A stretch of DNA of 30,693 nucleotides from a virus (IMGVR_UViG_3300042544_001048:1-30693), one strand, 5' to 3'; shown: positions 19,347-26,873, counted from the first letter of the stretch. Translations and numbers: made by a program. Notes: generated by a model from the letters alone, not told the origin.

Positions 19347-20151
19347 CTGTTAAAATATCTTTCCATTCTGGTACTCTATTGAATTGATGTACAATATCGT
19401 AAAGTTTATTATCGTTTGTGTAAATTTTTCCATTTACCATTTTAGGAACATTATATCTCCTTTCAATTGTATTTCGAAGTCCCCACGATTCGAAGAATTG
19501 TGTTGGTCCTGAGGTTGAACAATGCATTGCCCACGCATCGTTTAAATTAAAAATCTTTAATCTATCAATTTCGTTTTTAGCAATCATAATGATTAATGCG
19601 GCCTGATCCTTTATATTATGGTTGTTAGTTCCAGATTCACATTTATCGTACATTCGTTTGTATAAAGAAACCAATTGATCTTTCTTTCCACCAATTACGC
19701 CACTACAAATGATTTCGTGGTGCTTACACACCTCAATTTCGCCCGGAAATACTTTATTAACCACATCCGTATTCCAAGGCTCTTCGGACATTAAAATACC
19801 TTCCGCACCCATAAATAAATCGTAATTATTTAAATCAAATTTTTGAAACGGATCAGATTGGAATACCACATCGAACACATCTGTTATCATAAACAAATCG
19901 ATATCAGTATCTTTTAGGAAATTATAGGTATGTTCTAATCTTTTATGATTAATATACCAAGTATCCTCAACAATGACTGGGATTGGTCTAATGTTTAATT
20001 CATTACAAACCTTTATATCTTCTTCATTTGAATTTGCGGCCAACAAAATCACTTCTCCATCTGAAAACTTTCTGAAACTGTCAGCCCAAATTTTAATTTT
20101 TTCTTTATGTTGACTAATATTATTTGATAACCCTAATAATGCTTTTTTCAT
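19333..20151 (-). CDS. Putative glycosyltransferase (TDVFDVVFQ motif)
   Basis: Starting at 20151 (MKKALLGLSNN; an upstream ATG at 20169 would overlap the previous gene by 17 bases), this 272-residue protein has LFMITDVFDVVFQSDPF (about 86-102), the acceptor/metal region of a GT-A family whose members carry DxxDVVFQ. CSGVIGGKKDQLV and NNHNIKDQAALI follow, fitting the nucleotide-sugar pocket. The start choice leaves a one-base gap after the GT60 gene. Second gene of the operon. Donor sugar unknown. Confidence 0.78.
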   Translation of the reverse strand: MKKALLGLSNNISQHKEKIKIWADSFRKFSDGEVILLAANSNEEDIKVCNELNIRPIPVIVEDTWYINHKRLEHTYNFLKDTDIDLFMITDVFDVVFQSDPFQKFDLNNYDLFMGAEGILMSEEPWNTDVVNKVFPGEIEVCKHHEIICSGVIGGKKDQLVSLYKRMYDKCESGTNNHNIKDQAALIIMIAKNEIDRLKIFNLNDAWAMHCSTSGPTQFFESWGLRNTIERRYNVPKMVNGKIYTNDNKLYDIVHQFNRVPEWKDILTDEFK

Positions 20152-20152
20152 A

Positions 20153-21406
20153 CTATATTCTACCTTCAATTTTATTTAACCATCCATTAATTGTTGAGTG
20201 AGGCCAAACAATCCATTTACTCGGCTTTGTCTCGGTGTCAAACGTTCTCCAGATCCTTACAAACTGATCATTATTGTTTAATAATGATTTTATTTCATTC
20301 GGCTCTATATCTTTTCTATGTAAAGGTTGACTAGAGTCATCTTCAAAAATAACCGCCCAAAAATCATAGTCTTCTTCTTTATTGAAAGATCCTTTATGAA
20401 CATCTATACAATGTTTAAATATCTTTAAAAACGAATCTTCAAATTCTTGACCGTATAAAGCTGGATTCGGTGCAATATTATTATCTAACGTGAATTTTTG
20501 AACCGCTCTCTTTTTAAATGATATACCTGCGTATCTTTCATAATCTTCTAATGTTCTTACTTTACCAAAATCATACGGTCCAAAATCAATATCTTTCACT
20601 TCACCGTCCATTTCAAATAATTTCCTATTTCTTTTATGACAGGCATTATTTTTATCCACCCATGTTCTATCATCATCCCATTGTTTAGTTCTATTCTTTC
20701 TTGTATATTCGTGCCACACTAAAGTTTTATGTGGATGGAATAAATCATAACCCCACGTATATGCTCTAACCGCTATTGAGATTTCTTCTCCATGAAAATA
20801 ATATTCTGGATCGTGCGGAACTTCTTTCACAAAGCTACCTGACGCAAATGCAAAATGTGCCGAATAAAATCTTGCTGGAATGGGTTCACTCAATTCTTTA
20901 TAGTTATCAATTCCAGCAGGTAAAAAGAATATAGCACCTTCGGGAATAAATCTATCAAAATTCATTTTCCAAGGAACTTGTACTCTAGCGGCTGGATCGT
21001 TTTCCGGATCAAATGATGAAATATAACTTGTTAATAAAGGTTTTTCATGTCCCTTATTAACTAAACCTTTATACATCGTAATTAATTCCTCATCCCAATT
21101 TTCAACAAATCTATGATGCGAATCTAACTGTAAAGTGTATTCTTCATCATTATATTGTTGTTGTAATTGATTTCTGGCCCAACAAGCACCTTTAGCGTCT
21201 TTATAATCAATGTCAATAATTTTAAATCTTTTGTCATCCTTAAATTCGTCCAAATTGTCCCAAGCATCTTCGGTAGAATGTTGCCATGCAATTGAAAAAA
21301 CTAAATTTTTGGGATTTTTAGCCTTTTCTATACAATCTTTTAATGTCGGTATTAATTGTGGATCTCTGTAAGAAGCAATCTGTACGAAAATTTTTCCTTT
21401 CTTCAT
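20153..21406 (-). CDS. GlcNAc-transferase-like protein (GT60-type)
   Basis: The 417-residue protein has IFVQIASYRDPQLIPTLKDC (6-25), a signature of GT60/GlcNAc transferases that modify protein hydroxyls, with the metal/acceptor site YTLQLDSHHRFVENWD (90-105; D95-S-H97). PARFYSAHFAFASGSFVKEVPHDPEYYFHGEEIS (176-209) fits the donor pocket. Known members add GlcNAc to hydroxyproline or threonine of proteins. The phage enzyme could start a glycan on a virion or host protein. First gene of the operon; the upstream region 21407-21518 has no obvious promoter on the minus strand. Confidence 0.88.
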   Translation of the reverse strand: MKKGKIFVQIASYRDPQLIPTLKDCIEKAKNPKNLVFSIAWQHSTEDAWDNLDEFKDDKRFKIIDIDYKDAKGACWARNQLQQQYNDEEYTLQLDSHHRFVENWDEELITMYKGLVNKGHEKPLLTSYISSFDPENDPAARVQVPWKMNFDRFIPEGAIFFLPAGIDNYKELSEPIPARFYSAHFAFASGSFVKEVPHDPEYYFHGEEISIAVRAYTWGYDLFHPHKTLVWHEYTRKNRTKQWDDDRTWVDKNNACHKRNRKLFEMDGEVKDIDFGPYDFGKVRTLEDYERYAGISFKKRAVQKFTLDNNIAPNPALYGQEFEDSFLKIFKHCIDVHKGSFNKEEDYDFWAVIFEDDSSQPLHRKDIEPNEIKSLLNNNDQFVRIWRTFDTETKPSKWIVWPHSTINGWLNKIEGRI

Positions 21407-21518
21407 GTATAATTCATTTTTTTATAATATAACTAAAAACCCCCAAAAATAAAAGGCGTAGAAATTTCTTTTTATAATATTTTTTGACTATTATTTGTAA
21501 TAGACCAATTTAACGATA

Positions 21519-21872
21519 ATGAGCAAGATATACCAGCCAGTAGTAATTGAAATGACTAATGATATTATAATGGATTTAGTTGAGAGCGAATTTTTTGCCG
21601 ATTATGAAATACAATCCACTGAATTTGCCAAAAAATACCTATTAGATAAATTGACTGAAAAGTTTATATTAGGTGAACTAGAGAATGAAGAAGACGAATT
21701 TCTTGGTGTTTTTAATGATGATGAGTTTGACGTTGTTTTACGTGAAATAGTGGCTGGAAGTGTATTATATGAATTAAAAGAAAAAGGTTTAGTGGATTCT
21801 TATGAAGATGATTCAACAGAAGAGATGTTTTTTCTAACTGAAGAAGGTAAAAAACACATGAAAAAAAACTAA
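21519..21872 (+). CDS. Acidic 117-aa protein of unknown function
   Basis: Acidic and mostly helical, with alternating Glu/Asp and hydrophobics (MTNDIIMDLVESEFFADYEI, then ELENEEDEFLGVFNDDEFDVV, then LTEEGKKHMKKN). The end LVDSYEDDSTEEMFFLTEEGKKHMKK resembles the wing of a winged-helix domain (a beta turn followed by LTEEGK), so it may be a small DNA-binding protein of the MarR/PadR kind. This is only suggestive. It overlaps the convergent flavodoxin gene by 4 bases at the stops. Confidence 0.65.
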   Translation: MSKIYQPVVIEMTNDIIMDLVESEFFADYEIQSTEFAKKYLLDKLTEKFILGELENEEDEFLGVFNDDEFDVVLREIVAGSVLYELKEKGLVDSYEDDSTEEMFFLTEEGKKHMKKN

Positions 21873-22627
21873 TCTAATTCAAACGTGTTGTTGAACTTTT
21901 TTCCTGATTGCTTATAACTTTTTTGTGTTTCGTCTTTAACGTTTTCAGTAAATTGCCAATTCCAAGATAATTCATCTTTAACATCAAACCCAAAAAAGGA
22001 GAGGACTTGTTTTTGTATATCAATAACCTCTTTACCCCTCCAATTTTGACCCGTGGCAATCAATCCACAAGAAATATCCTTTAAAATATTAGTTTCACCA
22101 AGAGTTGTATGTCTATTCTCTAACCAAGATAATCTTTCTATTAAATTTTGATATTGAGCATTCATTTGACCCCATCTAATAGACCCAAAAAACACCACAG
22201 CGTCACATTCAAACAATACTTTTGTTATTTTCCATAATTCATCATCCGGATTATTAATACTTCTCCAACATCTATGATTTCCCGTTGGGTTTTTATCCTT
22301 ATCCTTAAGTACCGATTTCTTAACGCCGCATGAATTACCATCAAAATGCGAAATATTCGCTTCACAGTGATGTATTTGTAATTTTATAGTTTCAAAAAGT
22401 GTACATTTTGACTTACCTAAGTATGATTGTATTGCCTTAGCTAATTTTGTTGATTTTGGCTCTTCTTTAAGTTCCTTCATAGCCCATTCGCCCCTATTTG
22501 AGGTTGTTATAAACAACACTTTTTCCTTTTTTTCAAGAAATTTGACTGTTTTAACAAGATTTTGATAACTTGGGTCAGTTTTCTTTAAATTGGGATCAAA
22601 CTCTTCTATTAGTTGGGTAAGTTTCAT
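21869..22627 (-). CDS. Flavodoxin-fold NAD(P)H-dependent oxidoreductase-like protein
   Basis: This 252-residue protein has KVLFITTSNRGEW (about 36-48) followed by ESKxTKLAKAI-like helix, CDAVVFFGSIRWGQMNAQYQNLIERL (about 141-166), and SCGLIATGQNWRG (about 187-199), the FMN-binding loops of a flavodoxin/FMN-reductase fold. A Cys/His-rich stretch at about 104-135 (HHCEANISHFDGNSCG, then NHRCW) is unusual and could bind a metal. It begins MKLTQLIEEFDPN, a loose match to the shared segment. It starts at the last base of the stop of the preceding tagged gene. Redox partner unknown; chance of misannotation is low. Confidence 0.75.
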   Translation of the reverse strand: MKLTQLIEEFDPNLKKTDPSYQNLVKTVKFLEKKEKVLFITTSNRGEWAMKELKEEPKSTKLAKAIQSYLGKSKCTLFETIKLQIHHCEANISHFDGNSCGVKKSVLKDKDKNPTGNHRCWRSINNPDDELWKITKVLFECDAVVFFGSIRWGQMNAQYQNLIERLSWLENRHTTLGETNILKDISCGLIATGQNWRGKEVIDIQKQVLSFFGFDVKDELSWNWQFTENVKDETQKSYKQSGKKFNNTFELD

Positions 22628-22953
22628 TATTTTTTTTCCTCTATTGTTTGAGAATATAAACTTTTCTTATAATTTCTAATTTTTTCTTTAACAATAACCA
22701 ATAATTTTTGAGAATTCGCCAAATTAGACGAAATCATCGAAATTCTTGATTTTGTAAGATTTTGTAAGCCGCCTGGTATTGAATCTTCAAGTTTTCTCAA
22801 TTCTTTCACAGTTTCGTTTAATGAATTTTGCAATTCTTCTATTTTGAATTGTACTCTACTAAACTCGTTTCTAGAAACTTTTGAGGTCTCCTCCATTAAA
22901 ATCTTATCTAATACGTTTTTTACCTGATTTTCGGTAAGGATAGTGTTTTTCAT
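22627..22953 (-). CDS. Small tagged coiled-coil protein
   Basis: A 108-residue helical protein beginning with a clear tag, MKNTILTENQVKNVLDKILM followed by EE, then a coiled coil (FKIEELQNSLNETVKELRKLEDSI) and a Lys-rich end. The start is preceded by a degenerate box (GGTTTATA). It overlaps the flavodoxin gene by one base, so the two are translated together. It may be structural or an adaptor. No known family. Confidence 0.72.
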   Translation of the reverse strand: MKNTILTENQVKNVLDKILMEETSKVSRNEFSRVQFKIEELQNSLNETVKELRKLEDSIPGGLQNLTKSRISMISSNLANSQKLLVIVKEKIRNYKKSLYSQTIEEKK

Positions 22954-22961
22954 ATATAATA

Positions 22962-23207
22962 TTATAAACCAAAGTTTTTTACTTCTCTGTCGGTCAATTC
23001 TCCATCTTTTTTCATGCCATCTTTAATGTATGTTCTAATCAATTTTGATACTGTCATGTCTTTGTGATTAGCAACCTTTTCGATTTCCTTATAATAAGCT
23101 GGTACCACTCTGAAAGTCAACATTTTAATTAATTGTTTATATTTTGGTTGGTCAGAATGTGGTTTTTCACCTGAAGCCTGCATTTCCTTGTATTTTTTAG
23201 AAGCCAT
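22962..23207 (-). CDS. Ribbon-helix-helix-type DNA-binding protein
   Basis: An 81-residue protein with a disordered head (MASKKYKEMQASGEKPHSD), then MLTFRVVPAYYKEIEKVANHKDMTVSKLIRTYIKDG, in which a beta strand, a helix, a turn (KDMTVS) and a second helix match the Arc/MetJ ribbon-helix-helix layout. It probably acts as a dimeric repressor or anti-repressor. A TATTTATA box lies 15 bases before ATG. It stands between tagged genes and the divergent Nmad1-like gene, so it may control both. Confidence 0.72.
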   Translation of the reverse strand: MASKKYKEMQASGEKPHSDQPKYKQLIKMLTFRVVPAYYKEIEKVANHKDMTVSKLIRTYIKDGMKKDGELTDREVKNFGL

Positions 23208-23222
23208 GTCTATATGTTTTTA

Positions 23223-23230
23223 TATAAATA
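23223..23230 (-). promoter_or_regulatory. TATTTATA box
   Basis: Exact box on the minus strand, 15 bases before ATG at 23207. Confidence 0.55.
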
Positions 23231-23232
23231 TT

Positions 23233-23262
23233 TTGTATTACAAAAGAAAATCGTTATCTTAT
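23233..23262 (+). promoter_or_regulatory. Host-type promoter of the Nmad1-like gene
   Basis: TTG at 23233-23235, 19 bases, TATCTTAT at 23255-23262, 17 bases before ATG at 23280. Confidence 0.6.
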
Positions 23263-23279
23263 AATATAAATCACATTTT

Positions 23280-23639
23280 ATGTCTGAAGAAAAACCACAA
23301 GTAAACCCAGTAATCAAAGAAATTGAGGAGAAGTATCCTGAAATGACTCGAGAATTCAAAAAAATAATGAGAGACCAATATGAGACATTTTGTAAAAAAC
23401 AGTCAAATTACGGTCCCGATAACATCGCATTAGGTAAGGATCTAAGTAAGGAAGAAGATCGTAAATTGTCACAAATGGGCCTTTGGTTCAGGATGAATGA
23501 TAAGATCCAAAGAATCAAACAACTCGTTGTATTAGGGTCACAAGACAACGTTGGCGAAGCCGTTGATGACACCTATCAAGACCTTTCGGTTTATTCAATT
23601 ATTGCACAATTAGTTAAAAATGGTAAATGGGCCAAATAA
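23280..23639 (+). CDS. Nmad1/DUF1599-like nucleotide-associated protein
   Basis: A 119-residue protein with ETFCKKQSNYGPDNIALG (about 36-53) and GLWFRMNDKIQRIKQLV (about 67-83), a layout seen in DUF1599 (nucleotide modification associated domain 1) proteins, which are related to MazG-type pyrophosphohydrolases. The VDDTYQDLSVYSIIAQLV stretch near the end gives the acidic helix. It may hydrolyse or bind non-canonical dNTPs. Host-type promoter upstream, terminator downstream: a single-gene unit. Confidence 0.78.
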   Translation: MSEEKPQVNPVIKEIEEKYPEMTREFKKIMRDQYETFCKKQSNYGPDNIALGKDLSKEEDRKLSQMGLWFRMNDKIQRIKQLVVLGSQDNVGEAVDDTYQDLSVYSIIAQLVKNGKWAK

Positions 23640-23660
23640 TTAAAAGCAATAACCAATTCG

Positions 23661-23693
23661 AGGGGATATAGTATAAAAAACTTATCCCCTTTT
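23661..23693 (+). terminator. Intrinsic terminator
   Basis: AGGGGATA (23661-23668) pairs with TATCCCCT (23683-23690) around an A-rich loop, followed by T residues. Resembles the first hairpin at 6619. Confidence 0.75.
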
Positions 23694-23716
23694 ACATTTT
23701 AGAACCGCATCGCTAC

Positions 23717-23724
23717 TATTTATT
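23717..23724 (+). promoter_or_regulatory. TATTTATA-like box (TATTTATT)
   Basis: One mismatch, 16 bases before ATG at 23741. Confidence 0.4.
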
Positions 23725-23740
23725 TAAAACGAAAAGACAT

Positions 23741-24097
23741 ATGAACGTAAACATTAATCATCCATCGTTTATCTCATTTTTAGACAATGTCTCAACATCA
23801 ATCTTGTCGAATGTTACTGTAAATAATTATTTTACATTAACTCAGGATAAAAAATTGGGTGTTCAGTACATGGTCCTTAAATTGATGAAAAATGCGGTTA
23901 AAGTGAGAGCAAAACTTACCGACAATGAATTAAGGAGTTTTGTTAGTGTTTTATGGAAGAAAAATGAAGAATCGGAAAATTATGAATTTGCGTCTATTTT
24001 GAACGATATCGCACAAAATTTCGATTCGGTTAATGAAGTAATTAAACCCACTAAAAGAACGGTAAGGAAGATAAAAAAAGACCAAGAAAATGGCTAG
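23741..24097 (+). CDS. Small helical protein
   Basis: A 118-residue, mostly helical protein (MNVNINHPSFISFLDNVSTS and on) with a Lys-rich end (PTKRTVRKIKKDQENG). Its middle, LRSFVSVLWKKNEESENYEFASILND, resembles the C-terminal half of the 16763 gene product. It overlaps the following protease gene by 8 bases. Family unknown. Confidence 0.68.
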   Translation: MNVNINHPSFISFLDNVSTSILSNVTVNNYFTLTQDKKLGVQYMVLKLMKNAVKVRAKLTDNELRSFVSVLWKKNEESENYEFASILNDIAQNFDSVNEVIKPTKRTVRKIKKDQENG

Positions 24098-24482
24098 AAC
24101 TATCGATATAGGATCAAAAGTTTATTATGCTGAAGAAGCCTTAAAATGGTGTCAGGATAACTTTGGTCTATGTGATAGAAAAAGGACCGAGTTAAAGTTT
24201 GTTGTTAGTGAAAGAAAAAGGATGATGAAAGGTTGTATTGTTTATGGAAACTATTGTTTCTGGAGAAACACTATCACGCTCTATCTACCAAATAACATAA
24301 CAATTCATGACATCGTATCAACGATCATTCACGAATATACCCATTATTTACAATCCCGCACAAAATATAGAGGGTACGAAAAAACGCATTATTATTCTCA
24401 AAATCCTTTAGAAAAGGAAGCAAAAAGAAATGAAGAAAAATACACAAAAATATGTATTCGACACATTAAAAAATTTATGTAA
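24090..24482 (+). CDS. HExxH zinc metalloprotease-like protein (SprT-like size)
   Basis: A 130-residue protein with DIVSTIIHEYTHYLQSR (H81-E82-x-x-H85) and a following NPLEKEAKRNEEKY (about 105-118) that could give a third ligand. The preceding KFVVSERKRMMKGCIVYGNYCFWRNTITLYLP looks like the beta sheet of SprT-like and other small zincins. It is translationally coupled to the gene before it. Whether it degrades protein, or is a nuclease-like relative, cannot be told from sequence. This is the second zincin in the window. Confidence 0.82.
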   Translation: MARTIDIGSKVYYAEEALKWCQDNFGLCDRKRTELKFVVSERKRMMKGCIVYGNYCFWRNTITLYLPNNITIHDIVSTIIHEYTHYLQSRTKYRGYEKTHYYSQNPLEKEAKRNEEKYTKICIRHIKKFM

Positions 24483-24692
24483 TTAAATAATATCTCTAAC
24501 AACCTCCGCTTCCGGTATTTCCCTTAAAAAAAGTAATGTATCGTCATTATTAACTCGACTTCTCACCACAACATCACATAACCAAAAATCCTTTATATCA
24601 TTAACATAACCATCTTTAATACGGTCTTGTTTTATTTTTTTATAGATATAAAATAGCTTATTTTGGTAATTTACCAATTCTTTATTTAACAT
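24483..24692 (-). CDS. Small protein of unknown function
   Basis: A 69-residue protein (MLNKELVNYQNKLFYIYKKI and on, ending EIPEAEVVRDII), mixed charge, beta-rich in the second half (DFWLCDVVVRSRVNNDDTLLFLRE). It follows the nuclease gene directly, with ATG just after that gene's stop, and its own stop adjoins the stop of the convergent protease gene. Family unknown. Confidence 0.65.
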   Translation of the reverse strand: MLNKELVNYQNKLFYIYKKIKQDRIKDGYVNDIKDFWLCDVVVRSRVNNDDTLLFLREIPEAEVVRDII

Positions 24693-25343
24693 TTACTTAA
24701 ATTTAAATCCCGTTAATTTTTCAATATCGATCTTATCCACCAGATTATTGTGTATTCCGTCTGGTTTTGATGTATTATTATCAAAAAGAAAACACATCCA
24801 TTCTTTAGTCTTTACAAAATATATAACCTTCCAACATTGTTTCGGTACGGCAACTCTACCAATCCTTTTGACTTCTCCAATATTACCACACCATACATGA
24901 ACTGAATCGTCTTTCTTGGCCCACTCTCTTTCCATTGTTTCCACGGATTTCCAATCACCAGCATTTAAACTATGGTATTGTGCTGCCATATTTGAAAAAT
25001 AGAAACTTTCATCTTGAACTGCGGGTGTTTGACATAAATTTTCCGCTGCTGGCATCATGTGACCTCTATCGGTACCTGAACCTTTATAATCCTCTAATAA
25101 ATTGGTTTCATTGGGTAACAATGGATCGGGTTTAAAATTATCTTTTCTAGCCATTGGAGTTGGACAACCAACCTTGGCTTTTGTAACCCACCACTCAACC
25201 ATCACTGGGTATTTTTTTGATTTACTGTAATGTGATGTGTAATTTGTGTGCTTAAGGATTACCACATCTTGTGAAAATGTAACTATACTAACTAATAATA
25301 GCGTCAATGTTAAAGTAAGGTAAGTACTTAATATTTTTCTCAT
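24693..25343 (-). CDS. Secreted non-specific DNA/RNA endonuclease (NUC1-type)
   Basis: Residues 1-24 form a signal peptide (MRKILSTYLTLTLTLLLVSI, then VTFSQ). The body contains the DRGHMMPAAEN motif (D92, R93, G94, H95) and FSNMAAQYHSLNAGDWKSVE with N118 and N127, as in beta-beta-alpha-metal nucleases of the NUC1/EndoG/Serratia type. At 216 residues it is compact but complete. It should be exported to the periplasm or outside the cell. A phage that sends a nuclease there may degrade host or competitor DNA, or feed nucleotide salvage. It overlaps the kinase gene by 4 bases (ATGA). Confidence 0.9.
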   Translation of the reverse strand: MRKILSTYLTLTLTLLLVSIVTFSQDVVILKHTNYTSHYSKSKKYPVMVEWWVTKAKVGCPTPMARKDNFKPDPLLPNETNLLEDYKGSGTDRGHMMPAAENLCQTPAVQDESFYFSNMAAQYHSLNAGDWKSVETMEREWAKKDDSVHVWCGNIGEVKRIGRVAVPKQCWKVIYFVKTKEWMCFLFDNNTSKPDGIHNNLVDKIDIEKLTGFKFK

Positions 25344-25891
25344 AATTTCTTTTCTATTAAATACCTATAAATCTCCAAAGGAGTGTCATTATGAACAGAA
25401 AATTCACTATAAGGTATACTATTAACATCCAATGTTTGTTTAATATCTTCGTCGATCTCCTGAGCTTCTTGTAGACCTTGTAGTCTACCATTTGTATCAT
25501 ATGTTTCATCATTTCTTTTTAATAATATGTTTATGTTGTCATATCTTTTAAATAACCCCCAAAGGAAATTACTTAAACCTGACATTGAGTAATGTGATGC
25601 TGGATAACCCTCACCATATCTTTGTTCGTAAAAACAACCCAACACTATGGGTGAATCTACAATTATATAATCAACCTTCCCATAAAGACGACTAATATTT
25701 CTATGTTGATTTGCTGTTATAAAGAACTGATCTTTTAATTGGGACACATTTCCCTCCCAAGCAACTTCTTTTGGGAACTCGTATGTATATTCAACACTCA
25801 TGTGGTGTTTTTTCATCTCGGTAAATAACCCAGACGCTTGTGTTGACTTACCAATTCCTGGACCACCAAAAAAGTTAATTATTTTACTCAT
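25340..25891 (-). CDS. P-loop kinase or ATPase
   Basis: A 183-residue protein with a Walker A motif NFFGGPGIGKST (6-17), a YIIVDSPIVLG segment (about 75-85) acting as Walker B, and NILLKRNDETYDTNGR (about 122-137), suggesting a lid region as in deoxynucleoside or adenylate kinases. Substrate unknown. It is the first gene of a three-gene operon (kinase, secreted nuclease, 69-aa protein), which would link DNA breakdown to nucleotide handling. Confidence 0.82.
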   Translation of the reverse strand: MSKIINFFGGPGIGKSTQASGLFTEMKKHHMSVEYTYEFPKEVAWEGNVSQLKDQFFITANQHRNISRLYGKVDYIIVDSPIVLGCFYEQRYGEGYPASHYSMSGLSNFLWGLFKRYDNINILLKRNDETYDTNGRLQGLQEAQEIDEDIKQTLDVNSIPYSEFSVHNDTPLEIYRYLIEKKL

Positions 25892-25913
25892 ATTTGTTTA
25901 ATATACATAAAAA

Positions 25914-25937
25914 ATGGGAGCTTAAAAAATCTCCCAT
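25914..25937 (-). terminator. Terminator-like hairpin in the leader of the kinase operon
   Basis: ATGGGAG/CTCCCAT with an A/T loop, followed on the minus strand by T residues. It lies between a possible promoter (TATTTTTG near 25975) and the kinase ATG, so it may act as an attenuator, or end a small RNA. Confidence 0.5.
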
Positions 25938-26100
25938 GTATTAATTTAGAGTGTTTATTTTGTCCCCCGACAACAAAAATAAATAAATCCCTTATTGTTA
26001 AAGTACCCCAAAAACAACAGACTATTTGACAGATATAAATTAATTTGGGATATCTAATCCACTAACTTATAAAAATTAAAAACTTTATTTTTTGTTAGAC
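25938..26100. other. Gap with no recognised gene
   Basis: AT-rich intergenic region between divergent units. It contains a TATTTTTG-like element on the minus strand and a TATTTATA box at its right edge (26101-26108). No small frame of note was seen. Confidence 0.4.
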
Positions 26101-26108
26101 TATTTATA
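26101..26108 (+). promoter_or_regulatory. TATTTATA box
   Basis: Exact box, 5 bases before ATG at 26114. Confidence 0.6.
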
Positions 26109-26113
26109 ACAAT

Positions 26114-26413
26114 ATGGAAAACATTTATTCGGTATTAATCACGGCAGTAACCATTTTAGGTGGTGGAGGTGCTTGGAGGTATTATGAAAGAAGAGCAATG
26201 CATAAAGAAAAAGATGAGGATTTTATCAGACACGACTGTAAAGATCGTATTTCTAAATTGGAGGCGTTGTTACAACAATCAGCTAATGAAAAGGATGAAC
26301 TTCGACAAATGGTTTTAGGTTTAACCAGAGAAGTTGCGGCTTTGAGCGTTAAAGTAGAATACTTAACAAAAGAAAATGAGGAATTACATAAGAAAAAAAG
26401 AACATTAAAATAA
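26114..26413 (+). CDS. Membrane-anchored coiled-coil protein
   Basis: A 99-residue protein with an N-terminal hydrophobic segment (VLITAVTILGGGGAW, about 7-21) and a long charged coiled coil (about 45-99: KLEALLQQSANEKDELRQMV and on). Such a layout is common in phage lysis accessory proteins such as small spanin- or holin-like proteins. A TATTTATA box lies 5 bases before ATG. The next tagged gene starts 1 base after its stop. Lysis role is a guess. Confidence 0.7.
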   Translation: MENIYSVLITAVTILGGGGAWRYYERRAMHKEKDEDFIRHDCKDRISKLEALLQQSANEKDELRQMVLGLTREVAALSVKVEYLTKENEELHKKKRTLK

Positions 26414-26414
26414 T

Positions 26415-26774
26415 ATGAAATATATATTCACAGAAAGTCAAGTTAAAAAGATTATTGATAATCAAATTACGGAAAGTAAAGATTTGCAAGAGCAAGATAT
26501 AGTTAATGATCAAAAATCAGCGATTAACGCAGGAACTAAATCATTTCTAGACGCTAAAAAAGTAATGGGTGTAGATTTAACCGATAGAATAATGAAATAT
26601 CAAAAGTCTATTGGTTGCGAACCAACAGGTCACATGATGGATTGTCAAGGTAAACTACCTCAAAACGACAAAAAGTTATGGCAGTCTTTAATTAATAAAA
26701 ACAAGCCATTATATGATAAGGCGTTAGACTGGTTCAATCGTATGTTGGGATTAGGTCCTGGTAGTGGTTATTAA
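26415..26774 (+). CDS. Tagged small protein, peptidoglycan-binding-like region
   Basis: Begins with the clear tag MKYIFTESQVKKIIDNQITE. The rest (119 residues in all) is helical, with IMKYQKSIGCEPTGHM and QNDKKLWQSLI, which weakly resemble a peptidoglycan-binding repeat. It is in the same operon as the membrane coiled-coil protein and ends at a terminator at 26797. Possible cargo or structural protein. Family uncertain. Confidence 0.7.
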   Translation: MKYIFTESQVKKIIDNQITESKDLQEQDIVNDQKSAINAGTKSFLDAKKVMGVDLTDRIMKYQKSIGCEPTGHMMDCQGKLPQNDKKLWQSLINKNKPLYDKALDWFNRMLGLGPGSGY

Positions 26775-26796
26775 AATATAATTTAATATAAGTTAT

Positions 26797-26829
26797 ACCC
26801 AAATATTTTTTATGATATTTGGGTTTTTC
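26797..26829 (+). terminator. Intrinsic terminator
   Basis: ACCCAAATAT/ATATTTGGGT with an 8-base loop and following T-run. Its 3' arm also contains the TTG of the next promoter. Confidence 0.8.
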
Positions 26830-26850
26830 TTTTAATATACATTACCTTTG
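26819..26850 (+). promoter_or_regulatory. Host-type promoter
   Basis: TTG at 26819-26821, 21 bases, TACCTTTG at 26843-26850. The start ATG is at 26874. Confidence 0.6.
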
Positions 26851-26873
26851 TGTCTTAATCAAAATAAAGATTT

